Source of the DNA: Macquaria australasica
Taxonomy: Eukaryota > Chordata > Actinopteri > Centrarchiformes > Percichthyidae
Direction: 5' to 3'
DNA: 64,000 nucleotides
Assembly (NCBI GenBank): GCA_005408345.1
Contig: SEMN01000704.1
Coordinates: forward strand, 62,001 to 126,000
Shown: in pieces, positions 11,797 through 23,714 of the stretch
Numbering within the stretch: the first letter of the stretch is position 1
How the letters are laid out: the number at the start of each line of letters is the position of its first letter
Position numbers and translations under genes: made by a program
Notes under the pieces: generated by a model
The model's input: only the letters and a program-made list of their open reading frames with translations
Told to the model about the DNA's origin: nothing
Database searches by the model: none

Positions 11797-11962
11797 AGGG
11801 AGTTTTTCCTTGCCACTGTCGCATAGTGCTTGCTCATGGTGGGAACTGTTGGGTCTCTGTAAATATAAAGAGTCGGTCTAGACTTGCTCTATTCGAAAAA
11901 GTGCCCTGAGATAACTTTGTTATGATATGGCGCTATATAAATAAAACTGAATTGAATTGAAT
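11797..11962 (+). mobile_element. L2/Maui-type LINE 3' end (subfamily A)
   Basis: Begins at GGGAGTTTTTCCTTGCCACT, runs through GAGTCGGTCTAGACTTGCTC and GATATGGCGCTATATAAATA, and ends in the (TGAAT)n-type tail. It is 5'-truncated to about 165 bp and carries the variant GTCGCATAGTGCTTGCTCAT. The same 3' end recurs at eight further places in the window, from 23.9 to 51.5 kb. Confidence 0.85.
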
Positions 11963-13300
11963 CATAAAACATTAATAATTTGTATTCAGTTGTATAATGT
12001 TAGTCCCTGCAGTATATAATTGAGTTTTACAAAAAAAAAACTGTCAAGCATTCTTGACAACATTAAGATTCAAGTTTGCAGAGAAGTAGAGATACAATTT
12101 CACAACTGTTAATGTGACTGTATAAAAAGCACCCAATGCTTTCATTTACTGGCATTAAATGTTAATATCTGCTATCAGGCGGTATTCATCCGCCGCATCA
12201 AACACAGTACAAGAGGAAGCGAGTCAACAGGAATTTCAAGCTTTGGAAACCTTTGTAGTTGTGTTTGGAGTAGTTTGGGGGTGGATGAAAAGCATGGTTC
12301 CATGATATTTAAAGATGCCATTGAATATTTATAGTTTTCCCGCATCTGCTTGATGCATATTTATGATCATGTGAATGTTTTGCTCTGATGATTGGCATGG
12401 CATTGAAACTAAGTGCAGCCCATGTCGACCTCTATGCTCACCCCACCTTTGAATATTTATGAGAATTCAATAGACCAAGGAGACTTATTATATTATTGTT
12501 CAGACTGACATGGGTCACATCTGCGCAGAGCATTGCCAAGTTGAATATTTTGCCCCTCGCTATGTAGCATGATGCTTGTCATTAACTACTAAATTGTGGC
12601 ATTTTTGTATTGGCTTTATTTACACTATACAGTGTTGAGCAGTGCAGAGCTTCACACATAGAGAAGCGTCATGGCTGACTCAATCTAAAACTCAGGTACT
12701 GGCAGAGTTTTGTCTGACCTACAGGGCGCTAATCAGTGGCACATAGTGCAAAGTCTAACCTACTGTGCAAGGTGCAACACACATTCAAGGCAACTATATA
12801 TTGTATTCTTTGTGGTAAGTAGACAGTGGTTGCACCAGTTGTCCATAAAAGCCTGGCCTTATTTTACAATGTAGGTGTTTACTAAGTGGAGGCATAACTA
12901 AATTAAAACAGATTGCCACTGACAATTAAACTTAAAGCATTTTATAAATATTGAATTCTTTAGTTTTTAAAGATCTTCCTCGAGCTGTTTCACCAGTTTT
13001 CAATCATGCATTAATTTGTGCAGCTGCGAGTAGCTCCCCTTTTCCTTTTTACATTGCATTGTGGGAAAGTAGTGTACATCAAAAGCAGTGTTTAGTATGC
13101 ATGCTACGGGGACCCTGAAGTTCTGAGAGATGAATTTTGTTATCTTGCGCGCACAACATAGATCTAATATTTCTCAAGATAAATCTTATATCTTGTACAA
13201 AAAATATTATAATTAGCATACTGACTATTTTGAGTATACTTAATTTGATCACTCTCCAAGTGTAAATGCATTAATTACTCAAAACCTGCATAGCATTGGT
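11963..13300. other. Unassigned DNA, includes a possible conserved block
   Basis: No coding frame. The part at about 12308-12480 is free of repeats and rich in homeodomain/octamer-like AT motifs (GATGCATATTTATGATC). The rest shows nothing recognisable. Confidence 0.3.
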
Positions 13301-13302
13301 AT

Positions 13303-13665
13303 GAAGTGTGGAATTTGGACACAGTTTTACAATTTCTTTATTAGTCCACCAGATGCCCTCGGACTTTCCCTCCTTTCTTCATCACCTGACTACCTCACCC
13401 ATCCACACACCTTCCCCACCTGTTCCTCACGTTTTGAACTGGGCTTGTTTATTGGACTTTTGATACTTGCTTTCTCCCTGTCAGATTTATTTGCCTGTTT
13501 GGACTGCCTTCTCTGGTTTTGACCTTTGCCTGCCTCACCATCCCGTAAACCTTGTACCTTTGTAAATAAATCACTAAACTGCATCCGCTCTGCCTCAGAC
13601 GTCTGCATTGGGGTCCTATTACCCGTGTTCCTTGCTTCCCTGCTAGCACCAGCCGGGACACAATG
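13303..13665 (+). mobile_element. LTR of a second Gypsy-like family
   Basis: A C/T-rich stretch leads to GGTTTTGACCTTTGCCTGCC, an AATAAA at 13565-13570, then ACGTCTGCATTGGGGTCCTA, the typical R-U5 order of fish Gypsy LTRs. No internal region follows, so it looks like a solo or truncated LTR. The exact ends and target duplication were not resolved. The overlapping short frames on both strands are not genes. Confidence 0.55.
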
Positions 13666-14255
13666 ATATAGTTGCCAGTGTATTAGATAAGTGAGGGCTA
13701 AATAACAGAAACAGCTGTCTGTATAATGCCATACAGTTTAACAGCACAACAAACTACATCCTCCTAAATGATCATACAGGTGAATCAACACCTCTCTAAA
13801 ACAGGCAGGATTTATTGCAGGACTGTTGTATTAGACTGCATTAGTTTTAGCTAGGTGCACAGACCAAACTGGCAAGTGAGTGTTTATTATAGATGCCTTA
13901 TACTTTCTAGTAGATAATGTTTTATTTGTGTCTTTATTACAAATAGCACTGTGTTTTACTTTCTTATCTTTGACTTATGTTTAATCTGGTATCTTTTTAG
14001 GAGAACATTGACTGTAAACAGAAATATAGATTTTATTTGTTTACCTGAAAAACAATGTTTGAAACACCCTTTTCAGCCCTGAGTAAGGGCCCACATTTGG
14101 GTAGATAGAATAACCCAGCATTTCGTAATTCTGCAGTTTGCTATAAATGTTTTCTGTTTTGGTTTTTAGCAGTTAGCAGTTAACAAACATTCATTTGTTA
14201 ATTAAACCACATTATTTGTGCTGAAAGTCATATATTGTTGTGGCTCAAACACATA
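13666..14255. other. Unassigned AT-rich DNA
   Basis: Nothing recognisable. Confidence 0.4.
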
Positions 14256-15140
14256 GGGTACATCTCAAGTCTCTAAATTGCATCCACGTTTCCTCACTTG
14301 TGTCTTAGTCCCTCCCACCAGGGATGCATGGAGAGACGCAAGGAAACCATGCGAGGAGAGAAGAAACGCGGAAATCTGTTTTTAGAGAAATGAGATGTCC
14401 TTTCCTCTGAAGCGTCACATGAAGTGACATCCGTTTCTGATGACGGCGGCAGCTGATTGCTGTGTCCTGTGTTTATATTATTTATTCTGATTGTGAATTC
14501 ATTATTGAATAATCTAGAATATGAATATGATTAGGGTGTCTTTTGAACATTGGAAATTATTTATTACGCTAAATGTTTCAGGGAAAATTTAGGTGATGTA
14601 GCTCACATCAAACCTGAGGAAACCTCTGGAATTATCAGCCTCACACGTGACTGAATGGAAATTATGATAAATTATGTAAAAGATTTCTTGCTGACAGACT
14701 CTCCTTCTGTCTCTGACTTTAATTGTATCCATAGTAAAAGTAACAGATTATGAAAGAAAAATCTTTCTATTGAAGAAAGTTGTTTATGGTTCTTTTGTTG
14801 TTCAGACCTGCAATTAACACAGATTCAAATAAATACATGCGAATAAAATATAAAACTTGGGAGTGATACACTTGAGTTTAATCTGTTATCTGTCTTCACT
14901 CCATCAGTCCGATCAGCTGCAGCGTCCAATCAATAATAGTAACCAATAAAAGTCTTCCGTGAATACTGCAATCATGTATCCTTGCTCATGGCTCCTCAGA
15001 TATCCCTCCTTGCTCCTCAATCCTTGCTCCTCAGAGAAGAAATAAAAGCTTTGAGACGGCCTTCAAGATGGCAGAGCAGAACAACTTCCAGTTCAAGTGA
15101 GGATTGAGAAGCGAGGAGATGTCAAACTTGAGATGTATCC
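14256..15140 (+). mobile_element. 885-bp Harbinger-like nonautonomous element
   Basis: The left end is GGGTACATCTCAAGT. The right end is the reverse complement of GGATACATCTCAAGT, so 14 of 15 terminal bases match. It is flanked by ATA on both sides, a 3-bp duplication that would suit PIF/Harbinger insertion. The interior has no transposase frame. A second copy lies inverted at 48019-49031 and shares long blocks (for example the segment around CCTGAGGAAACCTCTGGAAT at 14610). The HARBI1 remnant at 1.3-1.9 kb is the only such transposase in the window, but no sequence link between them is visible. Confidence 0.75.
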
Positions 15141-15835
15141 ATAGACTATGCTATGATCTATTGTTTCCCTCAGCCACCTTAGCGTCATGTACAAGTGTGC
15201 GTGGTTTGGAGGAGGCGTGCTTTGGACTCTGCAGCTGCTTTACTTCCTTCGCCGCTAACATTTTATAATAATGGGCGTGGTTTGGAGGAGGTGTGGTTTG
15301 GCGGGCCTGCAAGGCCACTGCTGGACCCTTCTTGGTCTGACAGGCGCTTTCTTGTCTTTTTTTCATGCATTCCAGGAATTAGAGAGCCATATATCATGTT
15401 GGGAACATGCAATATCACAGTGAATACGCTATTGGACAATGATGCAGCCAAAACCTGTCTGTTAAGTCGTTAAGTCAAGTTGCGTTCAGTCTGAGTCGGC
15501 TCAGATTCAGTCATCTCAGACTGTGTTGAGGGCTGATGTGTATCAGTATTTCTATGAGCTCTAATCTTGCAGTCTCTTGCTCTGACAGTCACTCTTTTTC
15601 TGACTGCTGAGCTCCTGACAAACTCTCCAGCCAGAAAGCGTGCTGTGTTACTATGACAACCGGTCATTAGCTGCAACATACTGCATATTCATTTATTATA
15701 TGGAGATTTTGATATTTATTGCTCTTTTCCTCTGTTTTGATATGTTTCAAATGTATCATAAAACATAGTTAAAGTAATTTTGTTAATGTGGTGAAACATT
15801 ATTAAAAACACACAATAAATGAACAATGATGCTAT
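15141..15835. other. Unassigned DNA with a short direct repeat
   Basis: GCGTGGTTTGGAGGAG occurs twice (15199-15214 and 15275-15290). No gene recognised. Confidence 0.4.
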
Positions 15836-15840
15836 AAATC

Positions 15841-15912
15841 TTGCTGCACCCTTGGCAAGTCTTCAAAGCACCCCAGGGTGCCACGGCACCCACTTTGGGA
15901 ACCACTGGTTCA
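15841..15912 (+). mobile_element. Terminal fragment of a hAT-type element
   Basis: It contains GGGTGCCACGGCACCC and ends CACTTTGGGAACCACTGG, the classic end of Charlie-like hAT elements (CAGTGGTTCCCAAA in reverse). Only about 70 bp remain, and no 8-bp target duplication was identified. Confidence 0.5.
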
Positions 15913-16620
15913 AATCATAGTTTTCTAAACCCTGAACTGATTGGAGTCCAAGCACATTTTCATTATCACTTCACTCTCTCTGCTTTTCCCTTCATCACTC
16001 CTCTACTGTATGTTGGCGGTCTCTCCTCTGCAGAGGACCTGGTACCCCCTACACACTGAATAAATGCAAATACATGAATATGCAGTGTGAAGGCTTTTAT
16101 TGGATCTTAGCATCTGAACATTGCTCATCAATACTGAACAAAGGGAACTGTTCTCCTCTGTCAGATGATGAAGGACAGAGGGAGTATCTAAGGTTTTTGA
16201 TTGCACCACGAGACCAGCAGTGCCTGTTTCCCACGGACTGAAACCCTCAGTGGACACAAGACACACATCAAACAAACACCCCTTACCCTTTCTCTTTTCC
16301 CTGACTCAGCTGTCTTGAGTTCATGCATGTGTGTGTGTCTTTTAGTATTTGGAGGGATCAATGCATGTCCAGGGTGTGTGAATGTGTGTGTAAACTGTGG
16401 GAGGAAGCCTCTGCATGTGCACAAAAGTCATCACTCACTACAGCAGAATCATTAACCCAGCAGATAGTCATTGGCTACTTAGCAAGCGGGGTTTCCCGGG
16501 GATGGACAATCACACAGCACCACACTGGTGGCATGGACAGGTACTGCTGTCTTTCTCTCACTGGATAGACATCTGACCTGATGTGCTGTTTTATTGGTAA
16601 TCTCCTGTTAATAGTATTAA
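15913..16620. other. Unassigned DNA
   Basis: TG-rich around 16325-16395. The overlapping short frames on both strands have no recognisable motif. Confidence 0.4.
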
Positions 16621-16621
16621 T

Positions 16622-16992
16622 AGTAAGGGTGTCATAGTTCTCCAAATCCATGATTTGATTTGACTTTTAATTTTAAGTTCACGATTCAATTTTCGATTTA
16701 AACATTTTATTTTTCAGCACTGGCGGCTATGTCATTGTTAGACTATCAAGTCTTTGTAAAGATCAACAGATCATTGGTTTTATGCCCTGAAAACTGCCAT
16801 TTACATTTTTAGATTCTTCTTTAAAAAGATATGTGAGATATAAGCGCCATTTCTTTTCTTTTTTTGTCTTTTTTTTGACCACCCAAGGCCATATGGTCAA
16901 ATTGAAATAATTTATTTGAAATGTAATAACAATAACTTATTTCACCAGTCAACTGTTTTAAATTTAGGATCGAAATCGTGATGCCCCTAATT
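16622..16992. mobile_element. Degenerate hAT-like MITE
   Basis: It opens with AGGGTGTCATAG and a series of GATTTGATTT/CGATTCAATTTTCGATT motifs. It closes with ATCGAAATCGTGATGCCCCT, so the ends are crude inverted repeats. This matches fish elements whose ends are rich in ATCGA motifs. It is strongly diverged and the boundaries are approximate. Confidence 0.35.
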
Positions 16993-17048
16993 AATAGTAG
17001 TGTGATTGGTTTTTATTTCCATCCCAAAACATTTAGCCTTTTACATTT

Positions 17049-17051
<3 letters not shown>

Positions 17052-17091
<40 letters not shown>
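17052..17091. repeat. (AT)n microsatellite, about 20 units
   Basis: Uninterrupted alternating A and T, followed by an A-rich run. Confidence 0.95.
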
Positions 17092-17095
<4 letters not shown>

Positions 17096-17099
17096 CAAG

Positions 17100-19480
17100 A
17101 TATCGTCTGGTAACACATGTACAAGAAAAGATAATTAGAACATTACATATATTTCTATATATATTCAAATAAGATGTTCATGTGCAAAATTTCAAATAAA
17201 TTGTACACCGAACAGCAGAAGACAGAAAATAAATATTACAAACGTAAAGTTTATCAAAGTGTATAAGTGAGTTTCTTTCCCCTCATCTCCTAGGCTCCTA
17301 ACTTTTAATCTTAATAAACTAAATACTGCTAGGACATGTGTCAAAGCAGTAAAAAGGACAATAAGAAACAGAATGAAACTAATTTTCTTTAGTATTCAGA
17401 TGGCACACTGAACAACAGCAGCTTTTTTTCTTCCACACTGACATACCATCCAGGGTCAACATGGAGTGATAAAATTCCAGCAGGTCATGAACCAAAGTAT
17501 TGGACTAATGAAAATGGATGGATGGATTGAATGGAAGATGTCTGTCTGTCTGTCTATATATATATATATATGTATATAATTTTGCACTGATTCACACGAG
17601 CCCCTAGATGAATAATCAAGTATAATCAAATACAGGACATACACACAAACCTGAATTTTGAAAATGTTTGAAAACAATTTCTCTGGTTTTTAATTTTTAC
17701 CCTGGATTCCTCCCAGAGCTCTACCTGCTGATTCAGCAAGAACCTTTACACCTTTGATAACATATTATGATCATCAATATAGGGGCTTAGGTATATATAT
17801 CTATATATATGAATCAGCATTCCATTTATTTGATCCAAAATTAAATTGGTAAGTTCAATAGATTGTAGAGGATTCCTAAAATGAGTTATTTTATTAAGTA
17901 TAATACAGTATACACTGGCTGTCTGTGGGACATCTTGTGAGACACTTGATTTTACATCAGTTGATATTACATTAATTGTTGCACTGACACTCCATATAAA
18001 GGGCAGTGGATGTTGTTTGGCGCTGGAAAATTGGGACGATGCAACCACTGCAGACAGCAGTTCATGTAAAAAAAAAAAATTAATTTGACTGACAAAAATT
18101 AGAAAACAGATCAACAGTAGACAACAAACAGCTTAAAGCTGAAATAACTCAACAAATGAAACACAGTCTCATAGCAGACTACCACCTTCACTCCTCTGGC
18201 AGTTTACCCTCTCAATGGCAACACATACTGGTATCCGCACTCACTTTATTTGTCCCATTTGTCTTTCTGTTCCATTTTGTAAAATGTTATCTACTCCCCT
18301 TAACCACTTGACATTATAACAATGATGCACACCTGTTTTCACCATCAGCAACACCACAAGCAGAATAGAACTTTACACAATACACACACATCTGACTATT
18401 ATTACCTGTGCTTTCTTGAAGTGAAGAAGGCTTATAGCAGGGATGGAAATTAGCACTAGCCACCAGCCAATTATAAAAGTGAACATTTATCTGTCAGAGG
18501 CTCGTAGATGTTCACATTTCAAAAAGTTATTTTCCCACCCTGCTTATGGTGTTACATGTTTTTATTTTCACTCCAACAAATGGGAGAAACACTGAATCCA
18601 TTTGAAACCATCCATCCATCCAATCCATTTTTGGCACGGAAATGCAAAGATACTGAGGAAATCAACACAATTGTCCTATCAAAATATGTTCAAAGTCAAT
18701 GACCTGGCTGGATGCTAGCAAACATACATAATGTTTCTTCTTGTCCACATGTTGAAATGTCAGTGTTAGCTAGCAAAACACATTTGTCTCTACCTGAGGA
18801 TGTGTTGTGATTGACATGATGATATTCAAATGTAACTGGTTGTTGAAATTATGCATTTTAATTTGACGTTTTTTATTTATGTGAATGCTTGAGCACATTT
18901 AGATATAAAACTTACAAGCTTTGTAAATTACCAAAAACATTTTTTTTTTTTCATTTGAATAGCCATTTGGCAGTACTGCCTCGGCAGCCCACTAGCTGGT
19001 GCTCTGATATCTGAGAATGACCAGTGAGCTGTGTCTTCTGTTGGTTTTGTTCTTTCTCTCTGTTGTTCCACAGTGTTCCTTCTTGGGTCCCCTGGGCCAG
19101 AACCTCTGTTTGATATGAATGTTAACATTTCTTGTTGAAAAGTCTATCAAACGACTACAAAGAAACACAAAATGACCACTAAGAGATGCAAAATGATCTG
19201 TGCATAAATCTGTGCATCTTGCTGTTATGTAGGAGAGGTAAGGGGCCTTTTACATGTTTGTGCCCAGGGGCCCATTGTCTCATAATCCGTCCATGCTCCC
19301 TGGCTGTTATCTACTCTCTCTCACCTCCACACTGTTTCTATTCAGTTATCTCCCTTTCCCTCTCTCTCCCTCCACTCTCTCCTGTGGGATCGCAGATGTA
19401 CACAATGTGGCGATCAGCAATATGGGCATGCATTAATTTCACCGCTGAATAAATAAGTGGCATTTTATTGAGAGGCGAGA
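17100..19480. other. Unassigned DNA with a compound microsatellite
   Basis: A (TGTC)n-(TA)n compound tract lies at 17540-17571. Around 19150-19280 there are short repeat-like phrases (AAATGACCACTAAGAGATGC, GGGGCCCATTGTCTCATAAT) seen in fish interspersed repeats. No gene recognised. Confidence 0.4.
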
Positions 19481-19489
19481 CATAGTGAG

Positions 19490-19690
19490 GAGACTGTTGG
19501 CATTGTTACTGTATTGGCATCTTAAAAAGATTAATTGTGCCCAAGGTGGTTTCCAATTGGTAAACAATTATTATAATTCTGCAAGCTTCATGTATAATTA
19601 ATGAGCGGATTAAACGGCTGATGCAAGGCCTCTGTTTCCTTTGCTGGGTGAGGTGATATAGGAGCCTTTTGCAGGTTACAGTAGGTAAAC
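19490..19690. promoter_or_regulatory. Candidate conserved non-coding element
   Basis: A repeat-free block dense in homeodomain-type ATTA/TAAT cores (GATTAATTG, AACAATTATTATAATTC, GTATAATTAATGAGCGGATT). It resembles vertebrate developmental enhancers in composition. There is no direct evidence of conservation within this window. Confidence 0.2.
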
Positions 19691-20217
19691 TACTTCACAT
19701 CCAACTCATCTCAAAAGCACTTTTAATGTCAAGTGGCACAACACAGTTTATACTGTATACACTGGGAAGAATATGAGCAGGGAGAGGGCTAAGTAAAAAA
19801 GCATAATGCAATAAAGCACATCATCAAATACAAAGACAGCACAAACCAAGGAAGTGAATAAACCATACCACTCCGACACAGCTTTTAAAAGGGAGGTAAG
19901 TGAGGGTGTCACTGCCTCCTAGAGCAAAAAACTATACAGTGTAATATATACCTGTGAGAACGGTGTACAGGCATGAAAACTAATGAAAAGGTGGTGAACC
20001 ATTGTCAGCACAAAATGTATTAAACAGGCTATGTTTTTTAGTCTTAAATATTAGGCATTGAACAAACACCCCTCAATCAGGACCATATAGTACATATCAT
20101 GGTTCTTTGATTTTACATTGTTTGTATTGAATTAAAGAGACCTTTCTCTGGTGAAATAGATTTACTTTTAGTTAAGTTACTTTACAGCCGCCTTATGTAA
20201 ATCCAAATTGATGGACA
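19691..20217. other. Unassigned DNA
   Basis: No recognisable feature. Confidence 0.4.
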
Positions 20218-20221
20218 TTAA

Positions 20222-20805
20222 AGGTGGGGTAGGCAGTACTTTTTGGCATCACTGGGCAAAGTGAGAAAAGTTCTTTAAGGCTTTAGAAAATCTAGCCCAT
20301 GACGGGAGACTTTGGCCAATCACAGGTAATTTCAGAGAGAGGGCGCATTCATATTGGCTGTTCGACAAATGCAGATGCGCGAGCATGTCCCTTAAGATGG
20401 TGAAAGCCTCCACACGGAGCTTCGGCTCATTACGTTCGATGCCATTGCTTATATCAATGAGTGGCAGTGAGGAATAACTTTTGAAGGGGGGCAATGGTGT
20501 GTGTGTGTGTGTGTGTGTGTGTGTAGTGTAGTGTATAGCCTCTCATCCCGCTGCTGCCTCTGAAGCCTGGGGCACTGCGAAGCGCTGAAGGGGCGTCTTG
20601 AAGGGGAGAAGACAAGTCGCAGTGAGAGGAACCGGGGTCTCTGTGAGGCTCACGCCGTGGAGAGCGAGCCCTACGAGTTATACGGTTTAACAGGGGAACG
20701 ACTCCTGATTAATGGGTTTGGTGGGAGGGGCTTAGCGGAGTGATACAAGGCAGCAGAGAGGCGGAAGGTTTTGCATAGGTTGCACGGGTTTTGCCTACCC
20801 CAGCT
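20222..20805 (+). mobile_element. 584-bp nonautonomous DNA transposon with TTAA target
   Basis: Left end AGGTGGGGTAGGCAG; right end TGCCTACCCCAGCT, its inverted match (13 of 14 bases). Both ends are flanked by TTAA (20218-20221 and 20806-20809), the target of piggyBac and Kolobok superfamilies. No transposase frame is present. A (GT)n microsatellite at 20496-20524 has expanded inside it. Confidence 0.75.
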
Positions 20806-20819
20806 TTAATGTTCACTGG

Positions 20820-23365
20820 AGAGTAATGATCTTTCTGAGAATGAAATTTCCTTAGTTGAATAGCTGTAACAAGAAACACTGTGAGGAGTTAAATCTACGT
20901 TTTCTAAATATTAATGAAAAACATTTAGTTTTGAAAATATCATTGATCCTGAGGCAATTTTTTTATAATGATTACAAATCAAATTCTGAATATTGTTCTG
21001 AGAGTCAGTTTAATAGCCTCAATTTGGAAGGGTTTTCAATCGTACATTTTAATAGCAGAAGCCTCTATACAAATTTTGATCAAATCAAAGACTATTAAAA
21101 ATCATTAAAACATTTCAAGTCATTGCTATAAGTGAGACTTGGTTAAGAAATGAAAAGGGTGCTGATTTTGTGTATAACATTTGATATAACATTTTTAGTG
21201 TAAACCGGGTAAATAAAAATTGTGGTGGCGTTGCATTTTATGTACAGAAAGATTTTCATCCTAAGGTAATTGATTGTTGAGGATATCATTGAGAGTCTGG
21301 CAATTCAAATGAATTCATACTAAATTTAAGTATTTAAATTTAAAAGTATTTAAGTAGAGTATAATTTTGAGTTGCATATACAGAACACTGTCATGGTCCA
21401 CAAAGGACTCTGGTTTGGACTTTGTAGTTTTGTCTTGTTTCCTGTTTTATTTTGAAGTTACTGTTGTTTCCTTGTGCGCCCTTTATTTCCTGTCTTTGTG
21501 TTCCCTCCAGTTTTGATTGTTTTCACCTGTGTCTTGTCACTCACCTGTGTCTGTTTCCCTCGTTGTCTCTTCCCCTATATATACCGGTCCTCTCTCTTTG
21601 TTCTCTGTTGTGTCATTGATGTTCCTGATGTTGTTGGTTGGCTCCTTGTGTTGTGTTTCCCCGTGTGTCAGTACCTGAGCTTTGTAAGTTGTTTTTTGTG
21701 TTCAATAAATCCTCGGTTAGCACCACTCAGCCTGCCGCCTGTCTGCATTTGGGTCCTCTCCCTGCTGCCTAGATGGCACTCCTTGATAAACACCTTGTTC
21801 TTGCATTGATTAATTTATCAATACCACAGTTGATATTTTTGGGAAAGTATGTGATAAGAAGTCACTCTGTGTGGTGACTTTAATATTGATTTGTTAAAAT
21901 GGAATGAACATAAACTAACAACAGACTTTTGTAATGCAATGTTTAGTTTTGGTCTTTGGCCTCTTATTGCCAAACCTAGTAGGATAACTAAAAGTGTCAC
22001 ACATTTACCAATATTCATGACTAAGCGGTTTGCTTTTAAGTGATATCAGTGATCATCTTCCTATTTTTGTGATCTTACATAATTTTAATGTTAAATGTTC
22101 AGTTGGTATAAGTGAGTCTTTCTGTAAATTAGTAAGAATAAGCACACCAGAAAGAATCGAGGCCTTAAAAATGAACCTTACTAATTATAACTGGGATGAG
22201 GTGTATGTTGTTCCTTATCAGGCCTACAATGCTTTTATGTTTACATTCTTAGAGTTATAATAAACATTATCCTATTAGAAAGTGCTGTGTTGTTATAAAT
22301 CTGAATTTCCAAGTTACTTTTTGAATAGCTCTGATGCTAAAATATTGTTATTTTGTGATTGTTGGCACTACTTTGGCCAAAAGAATTGCTGTTCCTGATG
22401 ACAAAAAGATTAGTTTAATAATTTGATTGATTATTATTTTGAAATATCAGTTCTGCGTTCCTGTGTGGGGTAAATGAAACTGATATGATTGAAATAGTAA
22501 GAAAATACACTGATATAAATTCCATTGACATGGTAATAATTAAAAAAGTAATTGATTCTATTGTAAGATCTCTTGTATGTAATCAGTCTTTTCAGAGAGG
22601 TGTTTTTTCTAATGTGTAATTAACTAAGGTAATTCCAGTATTTTAAAATGGATAAGCACCACATGTTTTGAGGATTTCCAGTTCCCTAAATGTATGTTCT
22701 TTGGAAATGAAAAGAAATGGATGGGGAAATTAAATTAAACTGTGTGGAATTGTGGGGGTCGACTTTTCAAAGGACTGTAAATTCAATAGTTTTACTACAA
22801 AAATGAGCCATACATATTATTAATAAGGCTGGTTATTATGATCATACTAATCCACTGTTTATAAATTCTCATGTTATGAAATTTAAGGATTTGGTATATT
22901 ATAAAATAATGCAAATATTGTGTCAGAGATAAATTTGTCACTCCCAGACTGTGTACAAAGGTTTTTTCAATACGGGAGAGCAGACATGATCTGAGAAGTA
23001 TTTGTAAGTTTACAGTACAAAAAGCTAAAATAGGGATTAAAATTGGATATTTCTGTTGTTGGGGTTAAATTATGGAACAATGCTAATATAAATTTCAAAA
23101 TGTGTAATTCGCTTTTGGTTTACAAAAGAATGGTTTACAAAGCTATTTTTGAAAGTTACAAGCATGATGATTGTTTTTGTTTTCTGAAGGATTTCTTAAA
23201 TTGATAAGAATGTAGGATATATATATATATATAAGCATTTTGCTTCTGCCTGAGCCTGTTCAGTCACTATTTAATACATAGACTGTTGAGTTTGTTTATA
23301 CAGTTTATATTTTTTATACTTACTGTATTATGTATGATGACTAAATAAAAATACTACTACTACAA
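20820..23365 (+). pseudogene. Decayed non-LTR retrotransposon (endonuclease + RT end)
   Basis: The open start (20856-21098) ends FSIVHFNSRSLYTNFDQIKD, the opening of an AP-type endonuclease. Downstream fragments read VIAISETWL, NCGGVAFYV, then GDFNIDLLKW and SDISDHLPIF, all endonuclease motifs in the right order. From about 22790 come RT/C-terminal fragments (NSIVLLQK, NKAGYYDHTNPLFI). The tail is ATAAAAATACTACTACTAC. Many stop codons and frameshifts are present and most of the RT palm is gone. A solo LTR at 21389-21788 interrupts the endonuclease. The family looks Jockey-superfamily (CR1/L2-related), but I cannot place it exactly. It is inactive. Confidence 0.7.
21389..21788 (+). mobile_element. 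Solo Gypsy-like LTR nested in a LINE
   Basis: Starts TGTCATGGTCC and has a TATA box at about 21576-21583 and AATAAA at 21704-21709. It ends past GCATTTGGGTCCTCTCCCTG. It is flanked by AACAC on both sides (21384-21388 and 21789-21793). Removing it with one AACAC copy restores an endonuclease reading CIYRT followed by PCSCID, which supports a true insertion. The exact 3' boundary is uncertain by a few bases because the end lacks a clear CA. It belongs to the same family as 1-363. Confidence 0.8.
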
Positions 23366-23465
23366 ATGTTTTGGCAAACAGTTACCTATTTATACACCCA
23401 GCAGACATAGACATGTCATGTTACTGGCCACCTGATTAATGTAAGTCCAGTATTCACTCCAGCAT

Positions 23466-23640
23466 TCACCAGCTAGTCTCTAACTGTCTGCTGTTTGGTG
23501 CTGAGCGGATTATAAGGGTCAAAGGTCAGTGTCTTGCCCAAGGACTCTTCAACATGTGGACAGGAGGAGGTGGGGATCAAACCGCCAACCCCATGATCAG
23601 AGAGAACCCAAGAGAACCACATCAATCTTGAGGAATATAC
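23466..23640 (+). repeat. Fish interspersed repeat tail (CTTGCCCAAGGAC type)
   Basis: It contains CAGTGTCTTGCCCAAGGACT, CAACATGTGGACAGGAGGAG and GATCAAACCGCCAACC, and resembles the 34730-34890 repeat. This is a common fish LINE/SINE-like 3' segment of uncertain class. Confidence 0.35.
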
Positions 23641-23714
23641 ATCATCAGTGACATCATACATCAGCAAATGTGTTGATGTGGTGATCACAAAAACAAAAAA
23701 AATCATTCCCCAAC

